Translations under genes and position numbers: made by a program
DNA from: Pelistega indica
Lineage (GTDB): Bacteria > Pseudomonadota > Gammaproteobacteria > Burkholderiales > Burkholderiaceae_B
Assembly (NCBI RefSeq): GCF_000506865.1
Contig: NZ_AYSV01000089.1
Location: 1 to 38,555 of the forward strand
Direction: 5' to 3'
DNA length: 38,555 bases
Shown: piece after piece, positions 17,712 to 26,836 of the stretch
How positions within the stretch are numbered: position 1 is the stretch's first letter
Layout of the letters: the number at the start of each line of letters is the position of its first letter
Notes under the pieces: generated by a model
Told to the model about the DNA's origin: nothing
Seen by the model: the letters and a program-made list of their open reading frames with translations, nothing else
The model's database searches: none

Positions 17712-18698
17712 ATGACTATCTTAACAAAAGCTATTCTAGTTTATGCTCATGGTAATGTGGATCAAATGAAATTTGAAGAGGTTTCTTTGAATAAACCAGC
17801 AGCAGGTGAAGTACAGATTCAGCAAAAGGCTATTGGGTTAAATTTTATTGATATTTATTATCGTACAGGTTTATATCAAGCTCCACTCCCTCATGGTTTG
17901 GGATTTGAAGGGGCAGGTATTGTTGTGGCGGTAGGAGAGGGCGTCAGTCATCTCAAAGAAGGTGATCGTGTCGCTTATGGACAAAGTCCTTTGGGTGCTT
18001 ATGCTTATGTACGGAATGTACCAGCAAAGCAAGTGGTGAAATTACCTGATGAGATTAGTTTTGAGGAAGGTGCAGCGATGATGTTGAAAGGCTTAACTGT
18101 ACAGTATTTATTCCGTCAAACCTATCCATTAAAAGCAGGAGAAACAGTTTTATTACATGCGGCAGCAGGCGGTGTGGGATTAATTGCGTGCCAATGGGCA
18201 AAGGCTTTAGGTGTAAAACTGATTGGTACGGTGTCAAGCGATGAAAAAGCGGCTTTAGCTAAACAAATGGGTGCTTGGGAAACAATTAACTATACAAAAG
18301 AAAATGTTGTTGAGAGAGTTAAGGAATTGACAAATGGTGAAAAGTTACCTGTAGTGTATGACGGTGTAGGGAAAGATACTTTTGAGACTTCTTTGGATTG
18401 TCTAAGACCTCGAGGTTTATTGGTCAGCTATGGCAATGCCTCAGGTGCTGTAGAGGGAGTAAACCTAGGTATTTTGGCGAGTAAGGGATCGTTATATGTC
18501 ACTCGCCCAACCTTAGGTACTCATGTGAATACCTTAGAAAAAATGCAAAAAGCGGCGGATGAGTTATTTACCCATGTTTTAGCTGGTGATATTAAAATCC
18601 TTATTGAACAGCGTTATCCTTTACATGATGTAGCACAAGCGCACCGTGACCTAGCCGCTAGAAAAACGACAGGAGCAACAGTATTAACAGTGGAATAA
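17712..18698 (+). CDS. NADPH:quinone oxidoreductase, zinc-free MDR family
   Basis: A 328-residue medium-chain reductase similar to E. coli QorA. The N-terminal GroES-like domain has NFIDIYYRTGLY and GFEGAGIVVAVG. The Rossmann domain has the NADPH motif HAAAGGVG at residues 149-156. Zinc-ligand cysteines are absent, as expected for quinone reductases. It reduces quinones with NADPH in the cytosol, which fits an oxidative or electrophile stress role under the divergent MarR regulator. The frame is open from 17631, but AGGAAGGAG directly before the ATG at 17712 decides the start. It is followed by the 151-bp repeat region. Confidence 0.9.
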   Translation: MTILTKAILVYAHGNVDQMKFEEVSLNKPAAGEVQIQQKAIGLNFIDIYYRTGLYQAPLPHGLGFEGAGIVVAVGEGVSHLKEGDRVAYGQSPLGAYAYVRNVPAKQVVKLPDEISFEEGAAMMLKGLTVQYLFRQTYPLKAGETVLLHAAAGGVGLIACQWAKALGVKLIGTVSSDEKAALAKQMGAWETINYTKENVVERVKELTNGEKLPVVYDGVGKDTFETSLDCLRPRGLLVSYGNASGAVEGVNLGILASKGSLYVTRPTLGTHVNTLEKMQKAADELFTHVLAGDIKILIEQRYPLHDVAQAHRDLAARKTTGATVLTVE

Positions 18699-18702
18699 AG
18701 TT

Positions 18703-19047
18703 CCTCAGTAAATTAAGGACTGCTTTTATTTGTGAAAGCAGTCCTTGATGTTCATTGATAAAGTAGAGTTTTCGGCGCACCGTTTTTCTTATCAAGGAGT
18801 AATAAAGACGGTGCGTCAAAATCAACAATAGAGTAGTAGTTAAATGGATAGTCCCTCAGTAAATTAAGGACTGCTTTTATTTGTGAAAGCAGTCCTTGAT
18901 ATTCATTGATAAAGTAGAGTTTTCGACGCACCGTTTTTCTTATCAAGGAGTAATAAAGACGGTGCGTCAAAATCAACAATAGAGTAGTAGTTAGATGGAC
19001 AGTCCCTCAGTAAATTAAGGACTGCTTTCACGAATGAAAGCAGTCCT
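18703..19047. repeat. 151-bp tandem repeat, 2.3 copies, with hairpins
   Basis: Copies start at 18703, 18854 and 19005 with a period of exactly 151 bp; the third is cut after its first hairpin. Copies one and two differ at only a few bases. Each begins with a strong stem AAGGACTGCTTT/AAAGCAGTCCTT (12 bp, 8-nt loop), and full copies add a second stem GACGCACCGT/ACGGTGCGTC (10 bp, 24-nt loop). In copy one the second stem has a G-T wobble in place of A-T, so pairing is kept. In the partial third copy the loop of the first hairpin reads CACGAATG, close to the reverse complement of TATTTGTG found in the other two. It lies between two convergent genes. Confidence 0.95.
18715..18746. terminator. Hairpin in repeat copy 1, probable terminator
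   Basis: A perfect 12-bp stem with an 8-nt loop starts 17 bases after the oxidoreductase stop. It has only mixed sequence after it instead of a long T run. The same hairpin recurs at 18866-18897 and, with a changed loop, at 19017-19047, so the convergent transcripts meet three successive copies. Confidence 0.6.
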
Positions 19048-19052
19048 CTTTC

Positions 19053-19080
19053 ATTTACCCGATAGATAAGGTGGGTAAAT
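19053..19080. repeat. Hairpin downstream of the DUF4198 gene
   Basis: ATTTACCC at 19053-19060 pairs with GGGTAAAT at 19073-19080 across a 12-nt loop. It lies 22 bases after the stop of the minus-strand DUF4198 gene and directly beside the last 151-bp repeat hairpin. No T tail follows on either strand. Confidence 0.5.
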
Positions 19081-19101
19081 TATTTAGATATCAAATTGCT
19101 A

Positions 19102-19827
19102 TTAGTGATGATGGGTATGGGTTCTAAATGAATATGTTGCACCTAAAGAAAGCTTATCAGCTTTTTTTGTGGGATGATCAATACGATAACTCACCTCAAA
19201 AACATTTAAACCTGCATTACGAATGCTTAAATTCACTTTACCATTTGCATCAGTTTCTTTACGAGCATTATCGTCCGCACCGATATAATCATTAATGACT
19301 TTGGCACCTGCTAATGGTTTCCCGTCTAAAAGGACTGTTACAGTAACGTTATCTCCTTGATGCAGGGACGCAGGGTTCTTTTCTGGTACGATTTCCAATG
19401 GATAGCCTACGGCTTTTGGCATAATAGAATTATCCATAACAGAAACAGCATATTTGACTGACTCTGTTGTGAACTTGACGTCACCGTCTACGTGTGAGTC
19501 GGCTTTGGCTTTTTGGACCCATTCTCCATTTTTCAATACAGCCCAGTAACCACCGTGAAGAGTGATAGCAACCATACCTAATTTTGCTGGATCAAAACTC
19601 ACAAAGTCCTCATAATTTTTGCGAGTTAAATCGACAGTTTTATCTCCACCAATTCCTTTGATTTGTGTCACTTGTTCAGGTTTATATGCATAATTGCTTG
19701 CACCATGTCCATAGATGACTACCCATTTATCTTGCTGTTGGGCTACCCATGCGTTGTGTGCGGAAACTTGAGAACTAGAAAATAACAGTAGAGCACTGCA
19801 AATTGACAAACTAATACGTTTTAACAT
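19102..19827 (-). CDS. Periplasmic DUF4198 protein, possible metal-related
   Basis: A 241-residue exported protein. The Sec signal peptide is about residues 1-23 (basic MLKR, hydrophobic core, cleavage probably after QVSA), which leaves a mature N-terminus starting HNAW. The rest is mostly beta, with an Ig/transthyretin-like C-terminal domain carrying DGKPLAGAKV and TDANGKVNLSI, and the last residues are HTHHH. DUF4198 proteins occur near nickel or cobalt transporters, and exposed His at both ends fits metal binding, but no transporter is adjacent here, so the role is inferred. It is monocistronic with a long upstream region. Confidence 0.8.
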   Translation of the reverse strand: MLKRISLSICSALLLFSSSQVSAHNAWVAQQQDKWVVIYGHGASNYAYKPEQVTQIKGIGGDKTVDLTRKNYEDFVSFDPAKLGMVAITLHGGYWAVLKNGEWVQKAKADSHVDGDVKFTTESVKYAVSVMDNSIMPKAVGYPLEIVPEKNPASLHQGDNVTVTVLLDGKPLAGAKVINDYIGADDNARKETDANGKVNLSIRNAGLNVFEVSYRIDHPTKKADKLSLGATYSFRTHTHHH

Positions 19828-19857
19828 GTTTAATCCTTAAAAAATAAATTTTGAAAG

Positions 19858-19905
19858 CACTATGGATATGGCTCATGATGTCAAAAGAAAAGAGCGTCCA
19901 TAGTG
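19858..19905 (-). promoter_or_regulatory. Inverted repeat in the DUF4198 gene leader
   Basis: A perfect 9-bp inverted repeat (CACTATGGA/TCCATAGTG) with a 30-nt spacer starts 31 bases upstream of the ATG. If transcribed it would form a stem with a large loop that could hold a ligand-binding or regulatory structure. No known riboswitch class is recognised. It could also be a DNA operator. Confidence 0.35.
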
Positions 19906-20185
19906 ATAAATTTTAAAAATGAAATAATAGGTATTTTTTTAAGATAAAACTCCAAATAAAATGTGTAAAATTTGCCTCTTATGCTAGGTATCATAACATA
20001 CATGTTTTCTTAAGATATGCGCCATTACTAGTTCTTGTTGTTATTTTGTTAGTTTAAATATAAAATTTTTTACCATGAAGTAATAAGATGAATAACAGTT
20101 GGTGCGTGATTTATTAATACTTAAAATCTAAATAAAGAAGAAAGAATAGTCATTTTTTTTAGATACAGGTAGGATGAAATTAGAT

Positions 20186-20224
20186 AAAAAATACCCTGAG
20201 CTCTATTGGAGAGATGCTCAGGGT
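20186..20224 (-). terminator. Rho-independent terminator after fbp
   Basis: On the minus strand a 9-bp stem ACCCTGAGC/GCTCAGGGT is followed by ATTTTTTA, about 30 bases after the fbp stop. It is a strong, typical intrinsic terminator and probably ends the pepN-fbp transcript. Confidence 0.85.
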
Positions 20225-20253
20225 GTGTAGTGAAAGAGAAAAAAGTTTTCTAC

Positions 20254-21256
20254 TTATTGAAAGTATTTTTTAACAGTTTCTACTTCATTTTTTGAGCCTA
20301 AAATCACACTTACACGTTGGTGGATTTGGCTAGGTTGTATATCCAAAATGCGGTTAACAGTATCAACAGCAGCACCACCAGCTTGTTCAATTAACATACT
20401 CATTGGGTTAGCTTCATACATGAGGCGAAGTTTACCTGGTTTACTTGGATCACGTTTGTCCCAAGGATATAGAAAAATACCGCCACGTTGTAAAATACGG
20501 TGTACTTCTGCAACCATTGAGGCTACCCAACGCATATTAAAATCTTTACCTCTAGGACCAGTAGATCCTGCTAAACAATCTTGAATATAGTGTTGGATAG
20601 GTTGATCCCAGTGACGGCTATTGGACATATTAATAGAAAACTCTTTAGTATCTTCTGGAATACGTACATTTTCCTGTGTCAGTAGCCATGAACCTAGTTC
20701 ACGATCCAGTGTGAACACGACTACACCGTTACCAATAGTTAACACCAATAAGGTTTGAGGGCCATAGAGGGCATAACCAGCAGCAACTTGTTTGCTGCCT
20801 GGTTGTAAAAAATCTTCTTCAGTAATTTCACGACCAGTAGCATTTTCAGGGGCTTTTAAAATTGAAAAAATAGTGCCGATAGAAACATTGACGTCAATAT
20901 TAGAAGAACCATCTAATGGATCAAATAATAGTAGATATTCACCTTTTGGATAACGATTGGGGATTTTATGAATTGTTTCCATCTCTTCTGATGCCATAGC
21001 AGCAAGTTGCCCGCCCCATTCATTAGCTTCCAAAAGAATTTCATTAGAAATCACATCTAATTTTTTTTGTAGCTTCACCTTGTACATTTTCTGTCCCTTG
21101 ATTTCCAAGGACTCCTCCAAGAGCACCTTTTCCGACGGTATGACCGATACGTTTACAAGCACGAGCAATTACTTCTATTAATAAACGTACTTCAGAAGGG
21201 ATCAGCTTATTTTGACGTTGTTGCTCAACCAAATATTGGGTTAAGGTTTTATTCAC
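20254..21256 (-). pseudogene. fbp: Fructose-1,6-bisphosphatase class I, frameshifted
   Basis: Class I FBPase of gluconeogenesis, removing the 1-phosphate of fructose-1,6-bisphosphate. The N-terminal frame (21044-21256) reads [17 protein letters not shown] to [10 protein letters not shown] and then leaves the family sequence. The second frame (20254 to about 21060) continues [18 protein letters not shown] and has the catalytic motif [19 protein letters not shown], then [18 protein letters not shown]. The break is at a run of eight T on the plus strand (21061-21068, A8 in the gene); with seven, the frame is whole and gives about 333 residues. It lies just after pepN on the same strand. It is either a sequencing error, a mutation, or an A8 slippage site. 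Confidence 0.94.
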
Positions 21257-21277
21257 GAAAAATTCTCCAACTAATAA

Positions 21278-23975
21278 TTAAATATTTAATGCTTTACTAA
21301 CAATTTCAGTCGTATTTTTTGATAGTTTAGGATATTGTGCCACTGTTTGTAATGCCTTTTGCATAAATTCTTTATTAGGACTGGCATAACGTTGCCAGTT
21401 GTCCATAATTCTTGCAAAACGAGCGGCTACTTCTGGATTTAAACGATCAAGCTCACATACTTTATCAGCCCAGAACTGATAAGCACTGCCATCTTTGGCA
21501 TGGAACACTAAAGTGTTATTAATGCAGAACTGGAATAATAGGGCACGCGCACGATTTGGGTTACGTAGTGTAAATAATGGTGTTTGCATTAAGCCATTAA
21601 TTTGCTGTAAATCTTTTGCTGCTAATGCCTCTAAGGTAAACCATTTATCCATGACTAAAGGATTATCTTGGAAACGTTGATTGAAGTCTTGAGATAGCGG
21701 TTGGCTGATTTCTCTTGGTGCGTAGTTTAGTAATGGGGACAATGCACCCATGCGATCCGTCATATTTTGGGCAGACTGATATTGTTGCAGAGCAAGCTTA
21801 ATCCCTTGTTTGGATTGGCTACTGATTAAATAAGCAAGGGCAAGGTTTTTTAAACTACGTTGACCTGCACTAATTGGATCAGGGCTATATTCACCTTGGT
21901 GGTGATTTTGCTGATAAGTCTCTAGCCATAATTTTTCATGTGCAGATCCTAGCGTTTGACGGACAAACTCACGTGCTTGATAGAGCGATAAAGGCGTAAT
22001 AGGTGATAATTTTTCAAATAGAATTTTTTCTGCAGGAAGTGTTAATAACCATGCACGGTAACCAGAGTCCAAAGAACGATCTGTTAAATTATGTTTCCAT
22101 ACATCTAGAATGATTGGATTTAGGGAGGCTGGTTCATCATGTTCGAATACTTGGCATAGTCGTAGAATTTCTCTGGAAGACAATTCTTGTGCGGCTTCCC
22201 AACGTGCAAATGGATTCTTATCATGAGCACATAGAATAGCTAGTTCTTCAATGCTATAGTCATAGTCCACGTAGACAGGTGCAGAAAAGTCTCTCAATAA
22301 AGATAAGAAAGGACGTCTGGAGATACGCTGAAATATCCAAGTCTGGGAAGGCTCTTTAAGCTCTAAAATGACGCCGTCATTAATTGTAGTTGTCACATTT
22401 TCTAATGAGCTAACATCTAAAGCAATGCTATTTCCTTCGGCATCTATCATACCAATGTGGAAAGGAATGAAGAAAGGCTTTTTCTCTAATTCAGGATGTA
22501 GTTTTTCAACACCTACTTTTTCACATGATTGTGTTAGGGTGACAGCACAAGTTTGTTTCACTTCATCATAGATTATCTCTACTTTCACTCTGGGTGTACC
22601 CGCTTGAGAGTACCAATGACGAAACACAGCAAAGTCTTTTTGTGGGTATTGCTTGGTATAAATACTTTCCATCGCATTGACAAAGTCATCACAAGTCACC
22701 GCTTGTCCATCATGGCGTCTGAAATACTCATCCATCCCTGTGCGGAAGCCTTGTTCACCTAACAGAGTATGTTGCATACGAATAATTTCTGCACCTTTTT
22801 CGTAGACAGTTGATGTATAGAAATTACCAATCTCCTGATAACTGTCTGGGCGAATAGGGTGAGCCATTGGACCAGCATCCTCAGGGAATTGTGCTGTGCG
22901 TAAACGTGTTACATCGTCGATACGTTTAACTGCACGTGCGCTTAGAGCAGCTTGTTCAGGAAGATTTCTAGCCATCATGTCAGCTGTAAATTCTTGATCT
23001 CTAAAAACTGTTAAACCTTCTTTTAGACTTAGTTGGAACCAGTCTCGACAAGTGACTCTATTACCTGTCCAGTTATGGAAATATTCATGCCCTACAACGG
23101 CTTCAATTCCTGTGTAGTTTGTATCTGTTGCTGTTTCTGGGTCTGCAAGAACATAAGAGGCATTAAAAATATTTAACCCTTTATTTTCCATCGCACCCAT
23201 ATTAAAGTCACGTACCACGACAATCATAAAACGGTTTAAATCAAGCTCTAAGCCAAACCGCTTTTCATCCCAAAACATAGCACGTTCTAGGCTATCAAGC
23301 GCCCATAAGGTTTGCTCACCACTACCTTTGTCGCTATATACTTGTAGTAATACCTCACGCCCTGAGCGTGTTGTACTCGTTTTCTCTCGCACATCAAAAT
23401 CACCAGCGACAAGAGCAAATAAATAACACGGTTTTTTAAAGGGATCATGCCATTTTGCTTCATGGCGATTATTTTCTAAGTCTTTTTGTTCAAGTAAATT
23501 GCCATTAGACAATAACATTGGAAAACGAGTCTTATCAGCATTTAATGTGACAAAGTATTCACTCATGACATCAGGTCTGTCAGGGAAGAATGTGATACGG
23601 CGAAAACCTTCGGCCTCACATTGAGTAAAGAAACTTTTGCCAGATACATATAACCCCATTAAGGTGCTATTAGCACTAGGGTTGCAGATAGAAACAATTG
23701 TAAGTTTAAATTTTGTTAAGGGGGTATTTATAAAGAGCAAATTATCCTTATACTCATAGTCAGTATGAGGTTGATCATCAATGTGAATGGAGACTAATTC
23801 AATATCCTCTCCATTTAGACATAAAGGTTGCTTAGTTTCCTTAGCTTCTACAATAAGAGTATTTGTTACTTTTGTTTGTTGTTCTTCTAGATAAAAGTGT
23901 AGATTAACTTGATGGATAGTAAAGGGAAATGGTTTGTAATCTTTTCGGTAAATGGTTTTGGATAGAGTTGATCAT
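21278..23975 (-). CDS. pepN: Aminopeptidase N, frameshift near the start
   Basis: M1-family zinc aminopeptidase of about 898 residues, the main broad-range aminopeptidase of the cytosol. The exopeptidase motif GAMENKG and the zinc site HEYFHNWTGN with a downstream Glu (LKEGLTVFRDQEF) are intact. The uninterrupted frame begins only at a TTG at 23740, but the 70 residues before it are clearly PepN in the same frame (KDYKPFPFTIHQVNLHFYLE to DDQPHTDYEYKD) and have no start codon. Removing one base from the AAA at 23950-23952 joins them to the ATG at 23973-23975, giving MINSIQNHYRKDYK, which resembles the E. coli N-terminus. fbp follows 21 bp later. Confidence 0.92.
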
Positions 23976-24067
23976 TTTGATGTGAGCTCAGAAAGAAAAA
24001 CAGGTAATATTATAGGGTAATCGCAGCGAGAGTTTGTTTCAAGCTGTTTTTCTGACAGGAGACGATT

Positions 24068-24745
24068 ATGTCGTTTTTTGCTAAAACGTTAAAACTAACT
24101 ACATTTTTATCTACTATTGGCTTGGCGGCTTGTTCGTCTACCAATACATTCACTACAAAGCTTAATTCTTTCCAGAACTGGCCTAGTGATGCTACGGGTA
24201 AAAAATATGTATTTGCTCAAGATAGTAGCAAAAATTTAGAGTATAAAACTTATGCTGATGCTATCGCCAAAGAAATGTGGAAAACAGGTTTGGTACCAGC
24301 TACAACAAGAGCACAAGCACAATATATTGTTGATTTCAAACTTAATACGGAGCTTAAAGAAAAGCTTGTACAAGAGTATTATGATGAGCCAGTCATTTAT
24401 CCAAGCTTTGGCTTTGGTTTTGGTGATTATGGCTGGGGATATAGTAATAGCATGTTTGGTGGTTTTAATATTGGCTATGCACCAAGAGTGGCAACTTATC
24501 CTGTACAGTTTAACCGTTATACCCTTGCGTTAGAGATCAAATCTAAAAGTGGTAATCCTATTTATCAGGCTACTGCTTTAGCTGATTCGAATAAAGCGAG
24601 TTTGATGCAAGTCTTTCCATATTTAGCGGCATCTGTTTTTGATAATTTCCCAGGTGATAATGGTCAAGTAAGACATGTAGAATTTGATATTGATAAAAGT
24701 ATTGAGCAACAAAAACCTGTTAAATACGATCCGAATAAGAAATAA
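24068..24745 (+). CDS. DUF4136 lipoprotein
   Basis: A 225-residue predicted lipoprotein. The signal peptide ends in the lipobox LAAC, with acylation at Cys22, followed by SS, so outer-membrane sorting is likely. The body fits DUF4136: SFQNWP near the N-terminus, a repeated Gly/Tyr/Phe-rich loop (FGFGFGDYGWGYSNSMFGG, about 115-135), then strands with RYTLALEIKSKSG, and a conserved VFDNFPGDNG near the end. The loop is unusually aromatic and glycine-rich. Function is unknown. It is divergent from pepN and 18 bp before tldD, so perhaps co-transcribed with it. Confidence 0.85.
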   Translation: MSFFAKTLKLTTFLSTIGLAACSSTNTFTTKLNSFQNWPSDATGKKYVFAQDSSKNLEYKTYADAIAKEMWKTGLVPATTRAQAQYIVDFKLNTELKEKLVQEYYDEPVIYPSFGFGFGDYGWGYSNSMFGGFNIGYAPRVATYPVQFNRYTLALEIKSKSGNPIYQATALADSNKASLMQVFPYLAASVFDNFPGDNGQVRHVEFDIDKSIEQQKPVKYDPNKK

Positions 24746-24763
24746 TTTATATAAGCTAACTAT

Positions 24764-26218
24764 ATGACATTAATAGATAAAGCAAAAGCATTAAATCACG
24801 CTCAATCGTTGTTATTAGAGCCATATGGCTTACACGAAGAGCATTTGGCTAAGGCACTTGGGGAAATTTTCACACATAAAGTTGATTATGCTGATTTATA
24901 TTTTCAGTATACGCGTAGTGAAAGTTGGGGATTAGAAGAAGGTATTGTTAAAACGGGTAGTTTTAATATTTCTCAAGGAGTTGGGGTTAGAGCTGTGTCT
25001 GGTGATAAAACAGCTTTTGCTTACTCTGATGATATTTCATCAAAAGCGCTACTGGATGCAGCGAGTACAGTAAAGACTATTGCAAGACAGGGCGAAGGTA
25101 AGACTAAAATTAAATCAAAAGCTGTAGCGCCACATCAGCTCTATGCTCCTATTGATCCATTGGGAAGTGTGGATACTGTTGAGAAAGTTGCCTTACTTGA
25201 AAGAGTTGAACAATTAGCAAGAGCGGCTGATCCTGCCGTATCACAGGTGATGGCTGGATTAAGTGCTGAGTATGATGTAGTGCTAATTGTGGGTTCAGAT
25301 GGCCGTTTGCAAGCAGATATTAGACCGTTAGTTCGATTATCTTTAACTGTTATTGTAGAACGAGAAGGACGTCGTGAGGTCGGTCATGCAGGTGGCGGTG
25401 GTCGTTATGGGTTAAATTATTTTACAGAAGACCTCTTACAAAGCTATGTCGATAAAGCAGTCAAAGAGGGGTTAACTAATTTAAATGCCAAAGCGGCTCC
25501 TGCTGGTGAAATGATGGTGGTGTTGGGGGCTGGCTGGCCTGGTATTTTATTGCATGAAGCTGTGGGTCATGGTTTAGAAGGTGACTTTAATCGCAAAGGC
25601 TCAAGTATTTTCTCTGGTCGTGTAGGTGAACGAGTTGCTTCAAAAGGAGTAACCGTCATTGATGATGGGACTATTCCGGATCGACGTGGTTCATTGAATA
25701 TTGACGACGAAGGCAATCCAACGCAACGTAACGTATTAATCGAAGATGGTATTTTACGTGGTTATATGCAGGATACTATGAATGCTCGCCTGATGAAAAC
25801 GGCAATAACAGGTAATGGTCGACGGGAATCCTATGCACATTTACCTATGCCACGCATGACTAATACGTTTATGCTTGGTGGTGATAAAGCACCAGAAGAA
25901 ATTATTTCCTCTGTAAAGAAAGGTATTTTTGCGGCGAATTTTTCTGGCGGTCAGGTTGATATTACTAGTGGGAAATTTGTATTCTCTGCGTCAGAGGCAT
26001 ACATGATTGAAAATGGTAAAATTACTTACCCAATTAAGGGAGCAACTTTAATTGGTAATGGTCCCGAAACAATGAATAAAGTGGCAATGATAGGTAATGA
26101 TTTATCCTTGGATTCAGGCGTTGGCACATGCGGTAAGGATGGACAAAGTGTACCAGTCGGTGTTGGCATGCCAACGATTCGTATCGATGGGTTGACTGTG
26201 GGTGGTACGCAAGCATAA
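24764..26218 (+). CDS. tldD: Metalloprotease TldD
   Basis: A 484-residue TldD/PmbA-family protein. With TldE it makes a zinc-dependent complex that trims peptides such as the microcin B17 precursor and the CcdA antitoxin. The zinc motif HEAVGH is at residues 264-269 within [20 protein letters not shown], and the C-terminal [18 protein letters not shown] is a TldD hallmark. The length is normal. tldE/pmbA is not in the window. It lies 18 bp after the DUF4136 lipoprotein gene and converges on the CopD-like gene with only 21 bp between, with no clear terminator. Confidence 0.96.
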   Translation: MTLIDKAKALNHAQSLLLEPYGLHEEHLAKALGEIFTHKVDYADLYFQYTRSESWGLEEGIVKTGSFNISQGVGVRAVSGDKTAFAYSDDISSKALLDAASTVKTIARQGEGKTKIKSKAVAPHQLYAPIDPLGSVDTVEKVALLERVEQLARAADPAVSQVMAGLSAEYDVVLIVGSDGRLQADIRPLVRLSLTVIVEREGRREVGHAGGGGRYGLNYFTEDLLQSYVDKAVKEGLTNLNAKAAPAGEMMVVLGAGWPGILLHEAVGHGLEGDFNRKGSSIFSGRVGERVASKGVTVIDDGTIPDRRGSLNIDDEGNPTQRNVLIEDGILRGYMQDTMNARLMKTAITGNGRRESYAHLPMPRMTNTFMLGGDKAPEEIISSVKKGIFAANFSGGQVDITSGKFVFSASEAYMIENGKITYPIKGATLIGNGPETMNKVAMIGNDLSLDSGVGTCGKDGQSVPVGVGMPTIRIDGLTVGGTQA

Positions 26219-26239
26219 ATTTAGGATATTATTACTCTT

Positions 26240-26680
26240 TTACCAATGAATGTAGAACATGGCTTTCGCTAAAATGACTAATACAATCATATGGCAAAAG
26301 ATACTAGTATGAATGAAGCGGGAAACTTTACCTTGAAGTTTCCCTTTTTTTCGTAATGTCATGGCCGTAATAAAGTGAAAAAGTATACTGGTGGCTAAGA
26401 GTATTTTTATACTTAAAAGTAAGCCAAAACTGGATAGAAAAGGATGAGCTAAAGCTTCTCTATGAAACCATGCCATACTCAATCCCGTACTGAATAAAAT
26501 AAGTAGCACCCACGGGATTAATTCTTTTGCTCGACCACCAATAGCTTTACTGACGGGTTGCATTATTTCTGGCGTGATTTGCTTGCTAATTTTTCGTAAA
26601 AATAGCACTTCAAAGAAAACAGTACCGATAAAAATAAAGGCACATAATAAATGCAAAATGAGTAGAAGAGGGTAAATCAT
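26240..26680 (-). CDS. CopD-like small integral membrane protein
   Basis: A 146-residue inner-membrane protein with four hydrophobic segments: MIYPLLLILHLLCAFIFIGT, a second around ELIPWVLLILFSTGLS, a third around LLLSIKILLATSIL and a fourth at the C-terminus. The pattern of a His in the first helix and further His in later helices fits the CopD / haem-b membrane superfamily. The frame is open up to an ATG at 26764, but the added 28 residues are polar and unlike the family, so the ATG at 26680 is preferred. The role is unknown, with copper or haem handling only a possibility. It is divergent from the Crp/Fnr gene. Confidence 0.65.
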   Translation of the reverse strand: MIYPLLLILHLLCAFIFIGTVFFEVLFLRKISKQITPEIMQPVSKAIGGRAKELIPWVLLILFSTGLSMAWFHREALAHPFLSSFGLLLSIKILLATSILFHFITAMTLRKKGKLQGKVSRFIHTSIFCHMIVLVILAKAMFYIHW

Positions 26681-26806
26681 AGTAGACCCATTGCGATACC
26701 AAAAAGTTATAAAGTTATTATTAGTTAAGGAATTAAATATCACATTGCAGATAGTGAGTAACATAAAATATAATATCGCTGTTGCAATAGATACTTATCC
26801 CCAAGT

Positions 26807-26829
26807 TAATTTTGTCATTAACAAAATTA
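26807..26829. promoter_or_regulatory. Perfect 9-bp inverted repeat before the Crp/Fnr gene
   Basis: TAATTTTGT at 26807-26815 and ACAAAATTA at 26821-26829 are perfect inverted repeats with a 5-nt spacer, ending 7 bases before the ATG. The dyad size (23 bp) suits a Crp/Fnr dimer, but it does not match the classical FNR (TTGAT-N4-ATCAA) or CRP consensus. A position overlapping the translation start suggests autorepression. Confidence 0.45.
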
Positions 26830-26836
26830 TTTACAA

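Larger units (their letters stand above)
19828..20253. other. Intergenic region between the DUF4198 gene and fbp
   Basis: There are 426 bases with no convincing gene. The left end is the promoter and leader of the DUF4198 gene and holds a 9-bp inverted repeat (CACTATGGA at 19858-19866, TCCATAGTG at 19897-19905). The right end holds the fbp terminator. The middle is AT-rich and shows nothing recognised. Confidence 0.7.

Noticed and set aside
18752-18979. A 75-residue minus-strand ORF inside the 151-bp repeats
   Set aside because: It spans repeat copies in different frames (151 is not a multiple of 3), has no convincing ribosome-binding site and its content comes from the hairpins.
26681-26764. 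28-residue N-terminal extension of the CopD-like protein
   Set aside because: It is polar and unlike the family, and the downstream ATG starts directly at the first membrane helix.
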